DNA of 64,000 bases from Kryptolebias marmoratus (taxonomy: Eukaryota > Chordata > Actinopteri > Cyprinodontiformes > Rivulidae): NCBI RefSeq assembly GCF_001649575.2, contig NC_051440.1:22887372-22951371 (forward strand), in the 5' to 3' direction. Position numbers and translations under genes: made by a program. The notes under the pieces were generated by a model that did not search any database, was not told where the DNA came from, and saw only the letters and a program-made list of their open reading frames with translations. Shown here piece after piece: positions 34,592 through 47,829 of the stretch. Each line of letters begins with the position of its first letter. Positions within the stretch are counted from its first letter, which is position 1.

Positions 34592-36114
34592 TTTATTGAT
34601 TGCCTGCATTCACTGAGTTTTTACAGTTTGAGTGACTTAAACGTTCTCACTGCAAGGCTAGAAAGAAACAGAAGAAGCCTGCTGATGCACCCTGTGCTGG
34701 TTTGTTGAATTAAATTTAGCCGTCTCTGCTGCCACACAAGTGGGTAAAATGAGATTTCTTTTACCTGCTTACTTCACAAACAGCAAGAAAGGCCTGAATA
34801 AAGGGGATGTTGTTTTAGCGCTCTGAAATTAGATGAATTGTACAGAATCAGTAGCTTTCTTCCACTGGCAAACTTTGTAAGAGCTGGATTCCCTTGTGGC
34901 AAGCTGACTAACAAGATCTTTTAACTGGAGAGGAAAGTGCACCAACAGTGGAGCATTTTTATACTCTATGATGACTACTGCAGCCGTGTTAAAATTAGAT
35001 ATAGACGTGAATCACAGGAATACGGGGAAGAAAGAATGTAGACTGATGAAATATTTGTTCAGAAGAATGAAAGGCACTTTGACTCTTTAATGCAAGCATA
35101 TCTGAGTCTTTACATTTGCGAGTCAGGAACAAGTGTGGGCATAGCTAATCGGAGATGGCCCACAGAGGATTCAGTGTTCACTCACATAAAAATTCAACTT
35201 TTTCTTCAAATCTAACCAAGATGCATGGTGTGGGGGCGTTTGGCTGTTCAGATTCAGGGAGTTTATGCTGTAAGCAGGCGGAGGGAGGGATCAGTGCAAA
35301 CAGGAGAGGAGGACGCTTTTGTATCACTCACTGGGTGTTCTTGGCAGCTTGTCGTCCTTTGTGATTGGTAATGTGCCTCAACCTCGGAGCACCAGAAAAA
35401 GCTTGCTCTTTACCTGCGTGGGTAGATTTCCTTCTTCTCCTCTTGACATTTCTGAGATAATTTTTACCTTCTGTTATTTTAGTTGTTGCTGATATTAAAA
35501 AAAGAGAAGAAAATGTGCAACAACCACCAGAAATGTTGCTTGGGAGCAGAATTTATAGGAAACAGACGAGCTGCTGCAGCAGCAGCTACATTATTTCACC
35601 AATCTCCCTGTGAATCTGTGTAAAGACACAGTTTTGTCAGCATGACTCTGCCTCTGCGGGAGATAAATCTGAAAGACTGCAAACAGAATCCACCCACATT
35701 TTCAGGAGTAATGGAGCTGTCACCGGCTAAATCTGACCCCACAGTAACCCCCCAGGGGGCAATGATACAGCGTCCATCCCTCTACAGGAAGGAGGGGGGG
35801 TCGGTAGCAGAGAGAAGGGGGCCACATCTGATCATAACAGTCATCTTCAGTGGAATGAGGGAAAATAGAGGTCATTGTGGCACTGTAACCCCATTGGAGG
35901 ACAGTTTATCTGTGTGTATCTGCGAGCCTTTTGCAGAGAGAGTTACTGGGATGCAGGACTGATTGTTGACGCTTAGCTGGAAGCTGATGAAGCCTGCTTC
36001 AAGAAACATTACAACATCTCCTGCAAACCAGTTAAAGGTACTCATTGCAAAGTCATTAAGACTGGACAAAAAAAATCAAAAAATAATAACCAAAATATGC
36101 ACAATACTTTCCTC

Positions 36115-36365
36115 ATATTGATGGTTAATCCATCCATCTTCCACCTCTTATCTATGGTTGGGGTGCAGAGGCAACAGGTCCAGGAGAGAAACCCAGACAT
36201 CCTCTTCCCCAGCAACACTCTCCAGCTCCTTCTGATGGATCCCAAGTTGTTCCTAGGCCAAAGAGGATACACAATACCTCCAACGAGTTCTGGGTGTGCC
36301 CTGAGGTCTCTTCCCAGTGGTACATACCTGAAAAACCTCCAAAAGAAGGCATCCTAATCAGATAA
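36115..36365 (-). mobile_element. LINE 3' end fragment (inverted)
   Basis: On the - strand it reads GGATGCCTTCTTTTGGAGG, CACTGGGAAGAGACCTCAGG, GGAGCTGGAGAGTGTTGCTG, GATGTCTGGGTTTCTCTCC and ends in GGAAGATGGATGGAT. This is the degenerate 3' end of a LINE reverse-transcriptase frame and its GGAT tail, the same kind as the fragment at 63745-63826. Confidence 0.75.
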
Positions 36366-36449
36366 GTCAAATGATAAACTTACCTGGCAAGCAGAAGTTT
36401 TGCAGAAGTGTTTGATTGCCAAGCTCTACCTTTATGGCGCTCCTCCACC

Positions 36450-36531
36450 CTGCAGATTCAGCCGACTGCTTTGTTTACAATGAGTGCATACCCACATTTT
36501 AGAGTTGCATATCAATATATCTGGAAAACTA
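36450..36531 (+). repeat. Dispersed repeat family C, copy 1
   Basis: GATTCAGCCGACTGCTTTGT, ATGAGTGCATACCCACATT and GCATATCAATATATCTGGAA are matched in inverted order at 46950-47032 with roughly 80-85% identity by eye. Confidence 0.6.
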
Positions 36532-36769
36532 CAAGAGTAAACTCGTTCAATCTGCACCATTTACCACCGTTCAGGACAACCTCTTCATGTTTGATTTCAC
36601 AGTTCATAATAAGTACTTTTTAAATTACTGAGTAGTAGTAGTATTTGGGCTAAGTGGTACCTCACTATGTGGATTATTTCCTCTCCTATCGGATGGAAGA
36701 CGTAATGAAACGCGCCTCGAGCATCAACGCACGAGAATCTTGCACCCAATCTGTTACCTCGGCTTGTGT

Positions 36770-36989
36770 TTGGTTTCTGGAGGGGGGTGAGGGGGAGAGA
36801 TGCTTCCTCTCCCAGCCTCTCCTTCCGTGGCGCGTCTCCAGCTCTGAAGCCACTTTGGCTCTGGACACCGGTGGAAGCGCTCCTCTCACACACTCACACA
36901 CACACACACACACACACACACTTGTGCAAATGCAGCGATCAGGACTGGACTGACCGGAGAAATACCACATCTAAGGGAAGGCGGTGATG
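36770..36989 (+). promoter_or_regulatory. Candidate promoter and noncoding first exon of the sulfotransferase gene
   Basis: A locally GC-rich stretch rises out of AT-rich DNA, with a CA microsatellite at about 36890-36921, and ends in a good donor (GATG/GTAAGG, last exon base 36989). A second donor-like CTG/GTGAGA lies at about 37150. Vertebrate CHST genes have noncoding 5' exons, so this is a plausible start for the transcript coding from 40643. Inference. Confidence 0.35.
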
Positions 36990-39900
36990 GTAAGGCTGTT
37001 TTTGTTGTTGTTGTTGTTTTCCTGTTTTTGGACCGCTTCCGTCCGGAAAAACGCGACTAAATTCGGACTCCGAAAGGATGAAGGAAGGAATTTTAGAGAA
37101 ACGTTTTGTTCATGCAGGGAATGAAAGTGTGTCGGAGCTGCACACTGGTGAGAGTTTAATTCTTTAATTCTTACTTTCTGTGCGAAATTCTTTATGAACT
37201 TCTTTTAGGTTAAATTCGTTTTCTGCTTTTAATGAAAGCAACCTTCTTATACATATTTTTAGGCTTTTAACACCTCGTGTTAGACCTGATTAGTGTAATA
37301 TTTTATTTAAAAATTACATAACAGATAGGCTACTTTTAAAATTAGTTGTGTAATTAGTAAATATAAGGTCTCTACAAAGTGAGGAAGTAGTGTTGTTTTA
37401 AAGGTTTTCCTGTATTGTGGAACTGCACATCTTTTCTTTTGTGAGAATAATGTGTTGATGTGATTATGTGCCATTGGGTTCTTAGGTGCAAATTTAAATA
37501 TTCATTTTTTTCACAACTGCTTCAGCCTCTAAATTTAATGCTGAAACAACAAACTTCAGTACAAGTTGAAAGTATTTATCTCCTTTTACTCAAACCAAAC
37601 CGCCTGCTCTCCACATTTGTCTCTGCTTTCAAACAGCGAGAACAGCCAGCATTTAACCTGTAAAAGAAAAAAAAGCGTTTTGACCACAGACAAGATAAAA
37701 TGACCTTTTTCTTAATTTTTCCTTCTTCTGCCTCACTGATGTTTTCTGTGTGGCTTTTATGTACGACAAGCTTCACCTTCTCTCTTACCTCAGGAGGTCG
37801 TCTGTATAACCAGGGCTTGCATGCATCTTGTTGCTCTGCTCAGGCTTTGTGGACGTGATGTTGGTTAAAACTAAGGGAAAAAAGCGGGGGAGAAAAGGAT
37901 TGATGGATGGAGGACGGGGCGAGAAAGACCAGCCATTGGTTTTTGCAACTGCTCCCCGGTGTTGCTACTGTTGCTCGCTCCTCTGTGTTTTCCAGGATTG
38001 ATCACCAGCCTTTGCCAATAAACAGCCTCACTCTGAAGATGTGTGAACTCTCCGAGGCGCCTTAATAGAAAAATCATTGGCACTGTCCCCATCCCTCAAT
38101 AACTCGCATCTCCAAATCCCTCAGTCCCACCCTCATCACTAACTTCTAACCTCATTTGTTGCTTTTATTTTCCACAGAGGCAATTACCTTCCTCGCATCG
38201 ACACTCTTGCTGCTGGCTGTGTTATCTCAGCTGCGCCAGTGAATGTGCCCAGTGAATTTACAACTCAAACCTGCTGGTGGAGCGTGCGCCACACAGCGTA
38301 ATCTTTAGTTGATCCTGTCCCTGAGGCTCTCATCCCTTGTAAGAGCTGTTATTTTATGAGGGAGACGAAAAGAACGAAAGAAAGAGAAAAAAAAAAAAAA
38401 GCTGAGACCATCCGAAGCTGCAGTCTCCTTCCAGCTGTTGACAGAGTGTCTATTATTTCTGATGCAGGAAGAGTTATAAGACAGGGAGGCAGGAGGACTT
38501 GCAAATCAAATTGCTTAAATCTATTGAAGCATCCGTCTTCGTTCTCCAGAGGGCAGCAGGGTGAAGAGCGGAGAGGCTCTGAGCCCTGATCATGACTGGA
38601 AAGGAAAACAAAACCCTGCCACTGAGGAATTGTCTGATACGTCTTGGTAAGCCAGCTGTGTACTACAAGCGGCAGAGGGATAGCAGGACTATTAAACTGA
38701 TATTTTTTTAAAGTTTTTTTTTTATATTTCTGCACTTTGTACACATTCATGTCTTTCCTGTTTTAGTTTTTTTTTAACAGACTGTATTTCTGTTCCTGTC
38801 AACTCCCAGTCTTAAGAAACTTTTTCCCTGATGAGTTCATTCTCTGTGTTTTTAGCTGTATTCAAACAGAATGGCTCATGATGTCAGCTTGATTCCCTTT
38901 CCCCCCCTTCACCCACGGAGTAAACGTCTTTCGTTTGGCGCTGTTTGTGATTAATGGAACATCAAAAGCTCAGTGTGATACGTTCCCGAGGATATGAGTC
39001 TGCCAGGGACACATAAACATCATTAATGAAGAAGAGGCAGATTGGAGATAGACAGAAAGAGGGTGAGGGAGCAAACAGGAAGGGGAAAATTTATTTTTTT
39101 GTCAGCGAGATGATGTATACTCACCTGCAGTTATGATGATGATTGGCTCTGCAAAGCCACTTCAAGGTATGGACAGTTTACACCCAGAGATCTACATCAG
39201 TTTTATGCTTATATGAATGAATGAAGAAATGGCAGCCCAGTTTTTTTTTTTTCTAACTCCATCTGGGAAATTCACGTCTCCCTTTGCTCTTTCAAGCCCA
39301 GTGGCAAAGAACTCAGAAGCACACAAAGGAAACATCTCCACTCAAGAAGACAGCTATATTTATCTGAGTATGTAGCTCTCTACTGGGCTTAGAGGCTTAA
39401 TTACCCAGAAGAGGGGGAAGAGAAGATGAAATGTAATTATGCAACAGTGTGCAGAGTTTCCCGAATAGTGCTGCTGTGGTTGATAGGAACATCGCTGCTA
39501 TTTCCAAAGGTCTGACCTTTGCATCTTTCTTTCCAGTAAAAGGCAAAAAAGAGCTCTTCAAGAAACAAATTCTGAACTTTTTAACTTTTAACTCATAATA
39601 TTTAAGCTACTTATGTCAGAAAGGGTATTAACGGCTCTCTGGGTTTTCCTCTTGTAGATAAAAAGTTTCTTGGGGTGTTTTTTTTTTATTTTTTATGTGG
39701 AGGGCAATTTGAGAAGTTGTTTAATGTTTGGTGGATTCTTCTAAAACCTAAATTACCACTCAGCTTAGCATTAGGTAGTTTTGACTTTGTGTATTTCTGC
39801 AGCCTGCTAATGCTTATAGACTGCTTCATATTTAATGCACCAATTTTCTACTCTCATTAAAAAATGTATTTAATGCAGAATGGTGAGTGCCGAATGTTAA

Positions 39901-40609
39901 ATGGGTTGTTAAAGCTAAAAAAGAGAACATAAACTATAAGCTAAAAGGAGCAAAACACTAGCTAAAAGTTAAATTATGCAAAAATGCTTGTTAAAAGACC
40001 AAAGTAATAAAACATTATCTTAAAGCTCAAAATAGCAAAAGGTTAGCTAAATGTAGCTTAAGAGGATAAAAATAGATGCTGAAGCAGATTTCACAGAAAC
40101 AGTTTTTTTAAGGAACCGAAAAAATCTCATTGTATTTCTATCAGAACAATAAATTAAGCCAAATATTTAGAAAAGTACAAACGTTACAAAAAACAAATTT
40201 CACAGCACCCATCTCCTGAATGACCCAAACAGTTTGATATATGAATAGCTAAAATAGCACAAAGTATGCAGAAGATGTTAAAATGCAAAAAAAGTATCTA
40301 GAAAACCCCAAAAAAACAGGAAAAAATGTGTGAACGCTGAACCAGCATTCACACAATTATGTGTTTTACTTAAAATAACCTACTGTTACGGTGTACGTTC
40401 TGTACTTGCAAGAATAATCTGTAAAAATAAAACTAAAGGAAGGTTAAACATAACCTTCTGCTGAAGTCTTTTGATCAGTCGAAGACCATCAGTAAAATCC
40501 TGCAGGCACAAATGTACGGAAGCTGCACATGCATTAAACTGTTTTTTTGAAAAAAACTATCGAAATGAAATCTCAGTTAAGGTCTTTCTGTCTCCCCCGG
40601 TGGCCTCAG
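36990..40609. other. Probable 5' intron of the sulfotransferase gene
   Basis: No supported coding sequence. It is AT-rich, with poly-A/T runs at about 38388-38400 and 38707-38770 and a family A repeat at 39900-40440. Open frames are short and motif-free. Confidence 0.4.
39900..40440 (-). repeat. Dispersed repeat family A, copy 5 (inverted)
   Basis: The + strand shows AGCTAAAAGGAGCAAAACAC, ACTAGCTAAAAGTTAAA, CTCATTGTATTTCTATCAG, CAGCACCCATCTCCTGAATG, ACACAATTATGTGTTTTACT and TTGCAAGAATAATCTGTAAA. This is the reverse complement of copy 2 through its full length. Confidence 0.75.
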
Positions 40610-40642
40610 CGTGAAGGATGTAGAGCCAGAGGTGGGGGCAGG

Positions 40643-42611
40643 ATGGAGTGCTCCTGGAAGACGATCCTGCTGCTGGTGTGTGCGTCTCTAGGGGTCCAAT
40701 ACACGGCCATCCGAACGCTGAGGGACTCGCTGTCTGGACCCTGTCGGGGGGCCTACAGGTGCCAGAGCAGACACCACGGAGGTACAAGCTCGTAACAAAT
40801 TAAGATTGCCCCAGATATCGTTTCACATTTTAAAATAAAAGCAAAACCTAAGACGTGAATTGTTAATGAAAGGGCAAAAGGATACATTCAGGACAGAAAG
40901 AATGAGGCTTCATCATCACTGCTGTTCCTAATGCGAAAATTAAAGAAAGGAAGCTGATCGTTAAATAAGGGAATTCCCTTTAAGTGGATTGGATAGAGAA
41001 GTGAAATATGCGTGATTTGTTTGGCAATTATCCTCCAATTTATCTGCTTTAATACCCTCTCATAGCACAGATGTAACTTGCCAGCAATGAGCTCCTGTGT
41101 ACCCAAAAAAAAGCATCCCCCTTGCAATCAACTCTTCATCAGCAGTAATTACACATTAGCTATTTGCTCTATATTTAGAGATCCGCCATTTCATAAGCCC
41201 CCTCTGAAACCACCGGCAGACAAGCAACTTATCATGCATATTTATCCTCTGAATTATTTAAACTTTATTAGCTTTATTTAGTATTTTTTCCAGGGTTATA
41301 TATTACTGTAGTTCACTTTTATGAGCTGACGTTATTCTTCTGAAATGAAAGGAATAGATCTTTTCTTCCTCAGAGCTTGAAATAATTATAACCTCATGTT
41401 GTGGAATGGGTTATTTAAGGCTGTCGCTTTTGTGAGAAAGTGAAGCGAACGATAGTAGTGCTGAAAGAGTTTTTCTTCTCTTTTCTTTAGATTCCAGATG
41501 GACAGCCTTGTGTGATGACAGCTGGATGCCCGTTGAGTTTCCTCAGAAGCATATCCTGCTGTTTGCCACCACACGCAGCGGCTCCTCCTTCACCGGGCAG
41601 CTCCTCAACCAGCATCCTGGGATCTTCTACGTGTTTGAGCCTCTCTACCACGTCCAGCAGGCCTTCACGAACTCCAGCAGCAGGCTGCGTCGCACCTTGG
41701 ACCGCCGAGCCCTGCTGGGAGCATACAGGGACCTCCTCCTGAACCTTTACACATGTGACCTGCACTTCATGGAGAATTATATCCGCCCTGAGCCTCAGGA
41801 CCACATCACGAGCTCTTTGTTCAGACGGAGCTCCAGCCACGCCCTCTGTTCTCCTCCTGTGTGTTTGGAAGGGGTGGATGCAGTCGATCCGCCCGATGAA
41901 ACCTGGTGTCCTAAAAAGTGCGGGGCTTTGAATCTCACTTTAGCCTCTATGTCATGTCTGTCCAGGGGACACGTAGCCATAAAGACTGTGCGGATTCCTG
42001 AGGTGGGGGACCTGCGCACCCTGACCGAAGATCCTCGCCTGGACCTGAAGATCATCCACCTGGTGAGAGACCCCAGAGCCATCTTGGCTTCACGCATAAT
42101 GGCATTTTCTGAGCAGTTTCACTCCTGGAAGATATGGAACGTGACTGGACGGCAGCCCCGATACGTAGACCTGTCGCAGATCACGAGCACCTGTAAGGAC
42201 ATGGTGGCCTCGGTCGAAACGGGCCTGCAGAGACCAGCATGGCTGAGGGGACGCTACCTGCTGGTGCGATACGAGGACTTGGCTCTCAGCCCGGAGGCTA
42301 GAGTGACTGAGATCTACAGGTTTGTTGGGCTCGAGATGGAGGACAGGGTGAGGATGTGGATTGTGAAGAACACCAACAGCAACGTGTCGACTCCATCTGA
42401 GTGGAATTACAAATACTCCACCACCAGAGACTCCAGAGTCACAGCAGAGAGCTGGAGGCTTCGCCTTAGCTTTGACATTGTGAGAACGATTCAAAATCTT
42501 TGTAATGACACTCTGGCCCTGCTGGGATACAGCCAGGTTCATTCTGCTGCTGAACTCCGAAACTTGTCACGTAGTTTGGTGGAACCCAGGACATTTCAGC
42601 CTGTCACATGA
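40643..42611 (+). CDS. chst1-like: Carbohydrate (keratan sulfate Gal-6-type) sulfotransferase, CHST1 group
   Basis: Type II Golgi enzyme that moves sulfate from PAPS to the 6-hydroxyl of a sugar, galactose in keratan-type chains for CHST1. Exons 40643-40781 and 41491-42611 join in phase 1 (GGAG/gtacaag, ctttag/ATT) to 419 residues (human CHST1 411). Residues 5-24 are the membrane anchor within MECSWKTILLLVCASLGVQY, very like the CHST1 N-terminus. The PAPS 5'-phosphosulfate loop is TTRSGSSF (73-80) and the 3'-phosphate loop is LVRDPRAILASR (from about 237). CDLHFMENYI, HVAIKTVR, RYEDLA and the end SLVEPRTFQPVT also follow CHST1. The first coding exon has a good acceptor (GGCCTCAG, exon from 40610). 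An intron inside the coding region differs from single-exon human CHST1, so this may be a separate paralogue such as the fish gene called chst16. AATAAA at 43156-43161 is a possible end. Confidence 0.9.
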
Positions 42612-45600
42612 TTTTAGTATCAGTTTAAAATGTTATTTTTTTCCTGTATTTATGCTGAAGTTTCAGTGTGTCAACATGCTGATAAAATGAATGTATCTTA
42701 CATTAATCTTGACTAAAGTTGCTTAACATTATCAGTGTTAAAAGTGCCAGATAAAACAGCACTGAGACCAACGCCACCATCTGATTCCAGTCCTAAATGA
42801 AACCAGGATCGGTACAACTTTAGGACTTTATGTAAAACTTTAAAACCAGTATTAAAACAACAGAATTCAGATCACAAAATACAATACAGAAAAAGTTCCT
42901 GTGCCCAACAGTTTATTGTTTATAACCTTAACAAATATACTCTTAAATTATTGTCTCATTCTACCAAATTCAAACAGACGATCAAAACATTTTTTAGAAA
43001 TGATGGAAATGTCTGAATCTAATAATCAATACTGTAGCAAAATCCTCTTCCCAGTTCCTTCTAGATTTAAATGTTTCCTGATTTGTAGACCTGCCGATCC
43101 AAAAGAGGGTTTCTTGCACCATTGTTTGTTTCATGAGAGTTCAAATGCCTTAGAAAATAAACAACGCTGAACACAGAAAAATAGCTCTAGTTGCTTTACA
43201 AAATGTAGGAGGTTAATCATTCTAAAAATGTAATGTGTGATTTTACTGCAGATTTGGATACAGTGAAGAGATTTTAATTTAGCTTACCTTTAATGCCTTC
43301 TTTATAGGTGATTACAACATTTTGAAACCATTCTCATTAGGTAGTGTTGCAAAGAAAAATTAGATTCTGCTAAAACCTTTTTTTTTTTCTTTATATGCTG
43401 TCTTGTATGTCAGATTAATGCAGCATTTTAATTGTCCTCTGAAGTAGGATTTTCTGAGTTCTACGTCAAAAAAAAAAATTGGAATGTTCCCCAAGGTTGG
43501 ATTTTTGACTCAGAAAGTCAATCCAGTATGGCCGGCCCTCGCACGAAAGTTGTCGTAAAAAACCTTTTATTTTACCTTTTGCCAGTATGTGTCTCAGTCA
43601 CACACATAATGCTTTTCAACCACTATAAGTAAACCTGTTGCTGCAATGTTTGAATGAACAGAATGCAGAGAAATCCCATATTATTGACTTTTGCTGCTAA
43701 TAGTAGTTAGCTTGGTCACTGATCACAACCATCAGTGAATCTTGCTGGTTTTCCAAGTTGCAGCTGGAACCCGATAAAGTCGCGTTCGATGTCATTCCCA
43801 GATCCGAGTTCAAACCTTTGAGCTAAAAGGAATGCAGCATAAGGCCCCGTTAACACTATGAAAATATGGAATATGGAAATATGGAGCCGTTTCTGCCGGT
43901 TTTTCTGCATCTGTCTCTCTTCATCCCTGTCCTGTGCTGAATAATTGAAAGAAAACTGTAAAGGTTTTAGGAGAATTTTTAGCCAAACTAAGCATGTTCT
44001 TTCTCTATGTTTTGATATGTTAATGTTCTTGTCACATAGTGGTGTGGTATGGGCATTTCAGCCTTTTTCTTAAAATGTGTAGATGGAGAAAAAAATAAAT
44101 AAATGGTGAAAAAAGGAGCTGTTTAATAAAAACCTGCAGTAGTGTAGGTGGGGCTGTTATCCATGCCATATACAGAGACAAATAGTTTCTTTTATTCATT
44201 ATTTTTTTATTTTTCTGACGTTATTCTACTTGTCATGTTCTGAAGATGTTCATGAGGGGTGTCGTGGAAAAATGCAAACTAAGTTTTCTTCAGATTTCCT
44301 GCGAACATTTCCCACCCGAATGTTCCAAGTGAAATATCTGGCTGTGTCAGTGTGCAGATGAGGCAGCAGCTCGTTCAGAGCATGCATATGTTTGCATGCT
44401 GCTAAGAGTTGCTTCATTTTTTTTCTCTGATGGCCGATGTGTTTCTTTCTAATTTATATGTTGGGTTTGTTTGGTTACATGTTGTATCAGCATCAGCACA
44501 ACAAGGAGCCTTCTCTGTTATTCAAACACTTTGTAAGGAAAACAGTGATTTCCACTTTTTTTTCTGCCCTTTGTTCTACATCCTGTGCGCTGGAATTAAA
44601 AACCCACCCCTGCACCCCTTCTTTTACATTTCCAGCTGTAAGAGAGCGTCTGCAGCAGAAAATCTCCTGCTGTAAAGTACTGTACTGTATGTGTGTAAGC
44701 TGGAACTCCAGAAAATGTCCTAGTGTTCACACGTTTTTCTGAACATTTCCAAATTCTGAAATGAAACTAAAAGTTTTAAAAAAGCGTCTAAAAACGTGTA
44801 AAGCTTGATTGAATGTTGGCTAAATTACAAGTGTGGGTCATAAAGATTTTTTTTTTTTGCAGAGGCAGAAACCCTTTCTGACAAAAGGGATTCATAATAT
44901 CTACAAGTAAGAATTGATGGAGATAATGTTATATATTTACTGTATAAATATTTCAAACTAGCTCCAGATCAGCTCATATATGCACACACATCATGGTGCA
45001 ATGCTCTGTGCCGCCCGGCTCCCTGCTCCTGATCTCAGAGGCCTTCTTTTTGAAAGCTGCCTTTTTGGTTAGTGTTGATTAGAAGGGCTGGTTTTGTTCC
45101 ACTGACCTGAAAACCTTCCTGGAGCCCAACACCACTCAAGTCTTACAACAGTGACAGACTGAGCTCCGGTGAAATTGAGTTGTTGATTTTTCTCCTTTTG
45201 TTGTTTAGCTTTTACATGTTTTTAATTTGCGGAAGAAAAGAAATACACAGGATGAGGCTTAAGCAAGTTAAGGGAATTTGTTGCAAAGATAAGGAGGAAA
45301 AGGAGGAATATATAGGGCTTTTCCGGGAAGCATTTCCAGTGACGTTCTGAAAATGGCACATACTGTTGCAAGCAAATGCTGGTGAAACTCTGTTTATTTA
45401 TTTTTAATAAATCTGTTGTGTCCTTGTTGTATAAAAAAAGTCCTGCAGCTTACTAAAAGTGTGCAAATGTTATGTGATGGACATGTTTATTTATTTATTT
45501 ATTTATTTATTTTCAACATAATGTCCTTGGTGATTTTTTACAACTTTTTAAAATAAACTATCAACATGTGGAAATTACTTGTTTGATGTGTTTAATTTAG

Positions 45601-46949
45601 TTGTATAAGCAAATCAGATAATATTTAAATTTTAAAGCTGAAAATAGAGAATTATTCAAGTCAGTACCTTTCATTTCGATTCTCTTCTGGCCTCATTCCT
45701 CTGATGCATCTTTAGTAACTTCTGTTTTTGATGCAAGAAAACATGAATTTATCTTTGAACCTCACAGGGATGATATCAGTATCATTCAGCCTCTGTCTGC
45801 TGTGCGGTATGGTCAGAGATTAGACAGCTATAAGTTCTGTTTGTACTTTGTGTCTAAACAGAAAAAGGATGTGTGCCGTCTCCAAGCACCAGCATATTTA
45901 TTTCTTTTTTATGTGGAACTGCTGTCTCAAGATAAACACTGTTTGTAAGGAAACTCATTGCATGAACAGTAGACAAACCACTGACTGACTGTGATTTTCT
46001 TGTCTTTTGAATGTGAACATTGCATTTAAAAGGCAGTGTTCACATTCCTATGGAGGCTGCAGTTCTCTCCTGCTGGTAGCTGTGAGCTTTCTTGCTTATG
46101 ATGCTGATGAAAGCCACAACAGAATGATGGAAAGTGTGCAATTTCACTACAAGAGTCACGCTGCTTTGTAAGTACTATTAAATCTGAGGTGAAATTGTCC
46201 CTTTAATAATGTATTTTTAGACACCCAGTCCTTCTCATCTTTCCTGTGGCTTCCCTTTAGATGCTGACACCAGGGATATATCAGCACAAAGAATTGATCT
46301 ACAGATTCAGCTGAGGGGAAACAGGATTTAAGATGCATTGAGAAAAGACCAGCCGCCTTTCTTTGAACTTAATCTGCTGGGCTACACAAACTGGCCATAA
46401 AGCAAAGCTTTATGACACCCGAGGAGATGTGCTTCATCGGTTTTTCCATCCCCACCCTGACACACAAAGCTGCAAGTAGCCTGAGTCAGCTGTCAGCTAA
46501 TTACCCAGTTCTTCTGCACTCAATACAGGCAACGCCTTTCCGTCTCCTTGAGTGCACTGATAAATTCAGGTCTTATCAACGCTGGAAACAAATATGAGGT
46601 AGATGCTGGGAATGGGAAATGCAAAAAAGCACACCATTCATCAGTGGTTCCCACCCTCACAGAGCTGTCAGACCGCCAATTTTTGTTTCTAGAAGCGACA
46701 GATGCGTATAACTTTCATATTTTGTTGACCCAGAAATGTGTAGTGTTAAAAAACAAGTGAGTCTCATCAACAAATAAAGACAGCAATGAACACAGGGTTT
46801 AGAATGGCTTGTTTTACTCACTAATATTGTCCTAAACATAACCAAATCATTGTGAAGCCTAATTAAAAGTACTGCTGCAAACTATAAAACTAAACATAAA
46901 AAAGGTTCTCCTAAACTATGTCAAATGGTACACTTTAAAAGAGTTTATT

Positions 46950-47032
46950 CCAGTAGTTTTCCAGATTTACTGATATGCAATTCTGAAATGCAGGTACACA
47001 CTCAATGTAAACAAAACACTCGGCTGAATCCC
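46950..47032 (-). repeat. Dispersed repeat family C, copy 2 (inverted)
   Basis: Reverse complement of the 36450-36531 unit: AGTTTTCCAGATTTACTGAT, GCAATTCTGAAATGCAGGTA and AAACACTCGGCTGAATCCCA. Confidence 0.6.
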
Positions 47033-47829
47033 AAATAGCTCTCCCATGTTTGTCACATTTTTTAACCTATTTTCAGTCACTTTGGCTGTTTTTGCAGGTA
47101 AACAAACACAGGCGGTAGCTGGCAGCTGTTCACAAATTTTGCTTACAATTTTTGAATTTTGGGATACAATAATCATCGATATGAGAAGCATATTTTGCTT
47201 CTTACTTCCTGACATTGCAAACAGAGAGTAAGCACTAACAAAAGTCCAGTCGATTTTCAATCCAGACCCAAAGCGTGCAAAACATGCACTAGAATTCAGA
47301 AATTCTTCTGAAATCTTTCACATGGGTGGGAAGTGAAAACAAAAATCTGCAGCTTTTTTGCTCCAGACTTGTTGATGTGATTTTATTTTTTATCCATATC
47401 CCGACAGACCCTCCATCTGAAAGATTGCCAAGTGAGATAATGTGTGAATGTAGCAGATAATCTTCCAAAACATTTACTGCAAGTGTGCCAGTAAGCAAGT
47501 GAGTGTGATGGTAAGAGCTGCTGCTTTTTTGCTGACTTGCATGAAGCTTTCTACTTGCTCTTCTATACTGTGGATCCATTAGCATACTGTACATGTGGTA
47601 TTGAAATGGACATAGATGCAATCATCTAAGAGCTTCATCTTCTACTCAAGGTGCTGTAAACTGCAATTTCCACAGGGTACTTCTTGCATCGTGACCTTTT
47701 TAGGGTAGCATATCACGTGTGTTGAATAAGGCAGTAAGTGGGCAGCCTCAGCAGACATTTTGAATTCCTAATTTTTCACCTGGAGCATTTTTCTGGCTTT
47801 AAAGGAAGTGCTGTTAAATGATTTATACT

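Larger units (their letters stand above)
24862..36640. other. Long spacer between the Ig gene and the sulfotransferase gene
   Basis: No supported protein gene across nearly 12 kb. Contents: the Ig gene 3' flank; a CA/TA microsatellite at 26468-26543; an unexplained GC-richer patch near 28640-29020; family B at 29878-30194 (-); family A at 31188-31590 (+); MITE-like elements near 32909-33254 and 34045-34258; a GGAT microsatellite at 34436-34491; a small perfect hairpin at 34547-34591; a LINE 3' fragment at 36115-36365 (-); and a short repeat at 36450-36531. Confidence 0.5.

Noticed and set aside
36654..36987. Overlapping open frames around the CA repeat near 36.9 kb
   Set aside because: They read through a CA microsatellite (His-Thr and Cys-Val runs). 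The region is better explained as a GC-rich promoter and noncoding exon.
42090..42542. 150-codon minus-strand open frame
   Set aside because: It is antisense to the sulfotransferase exon; a shadow frame.
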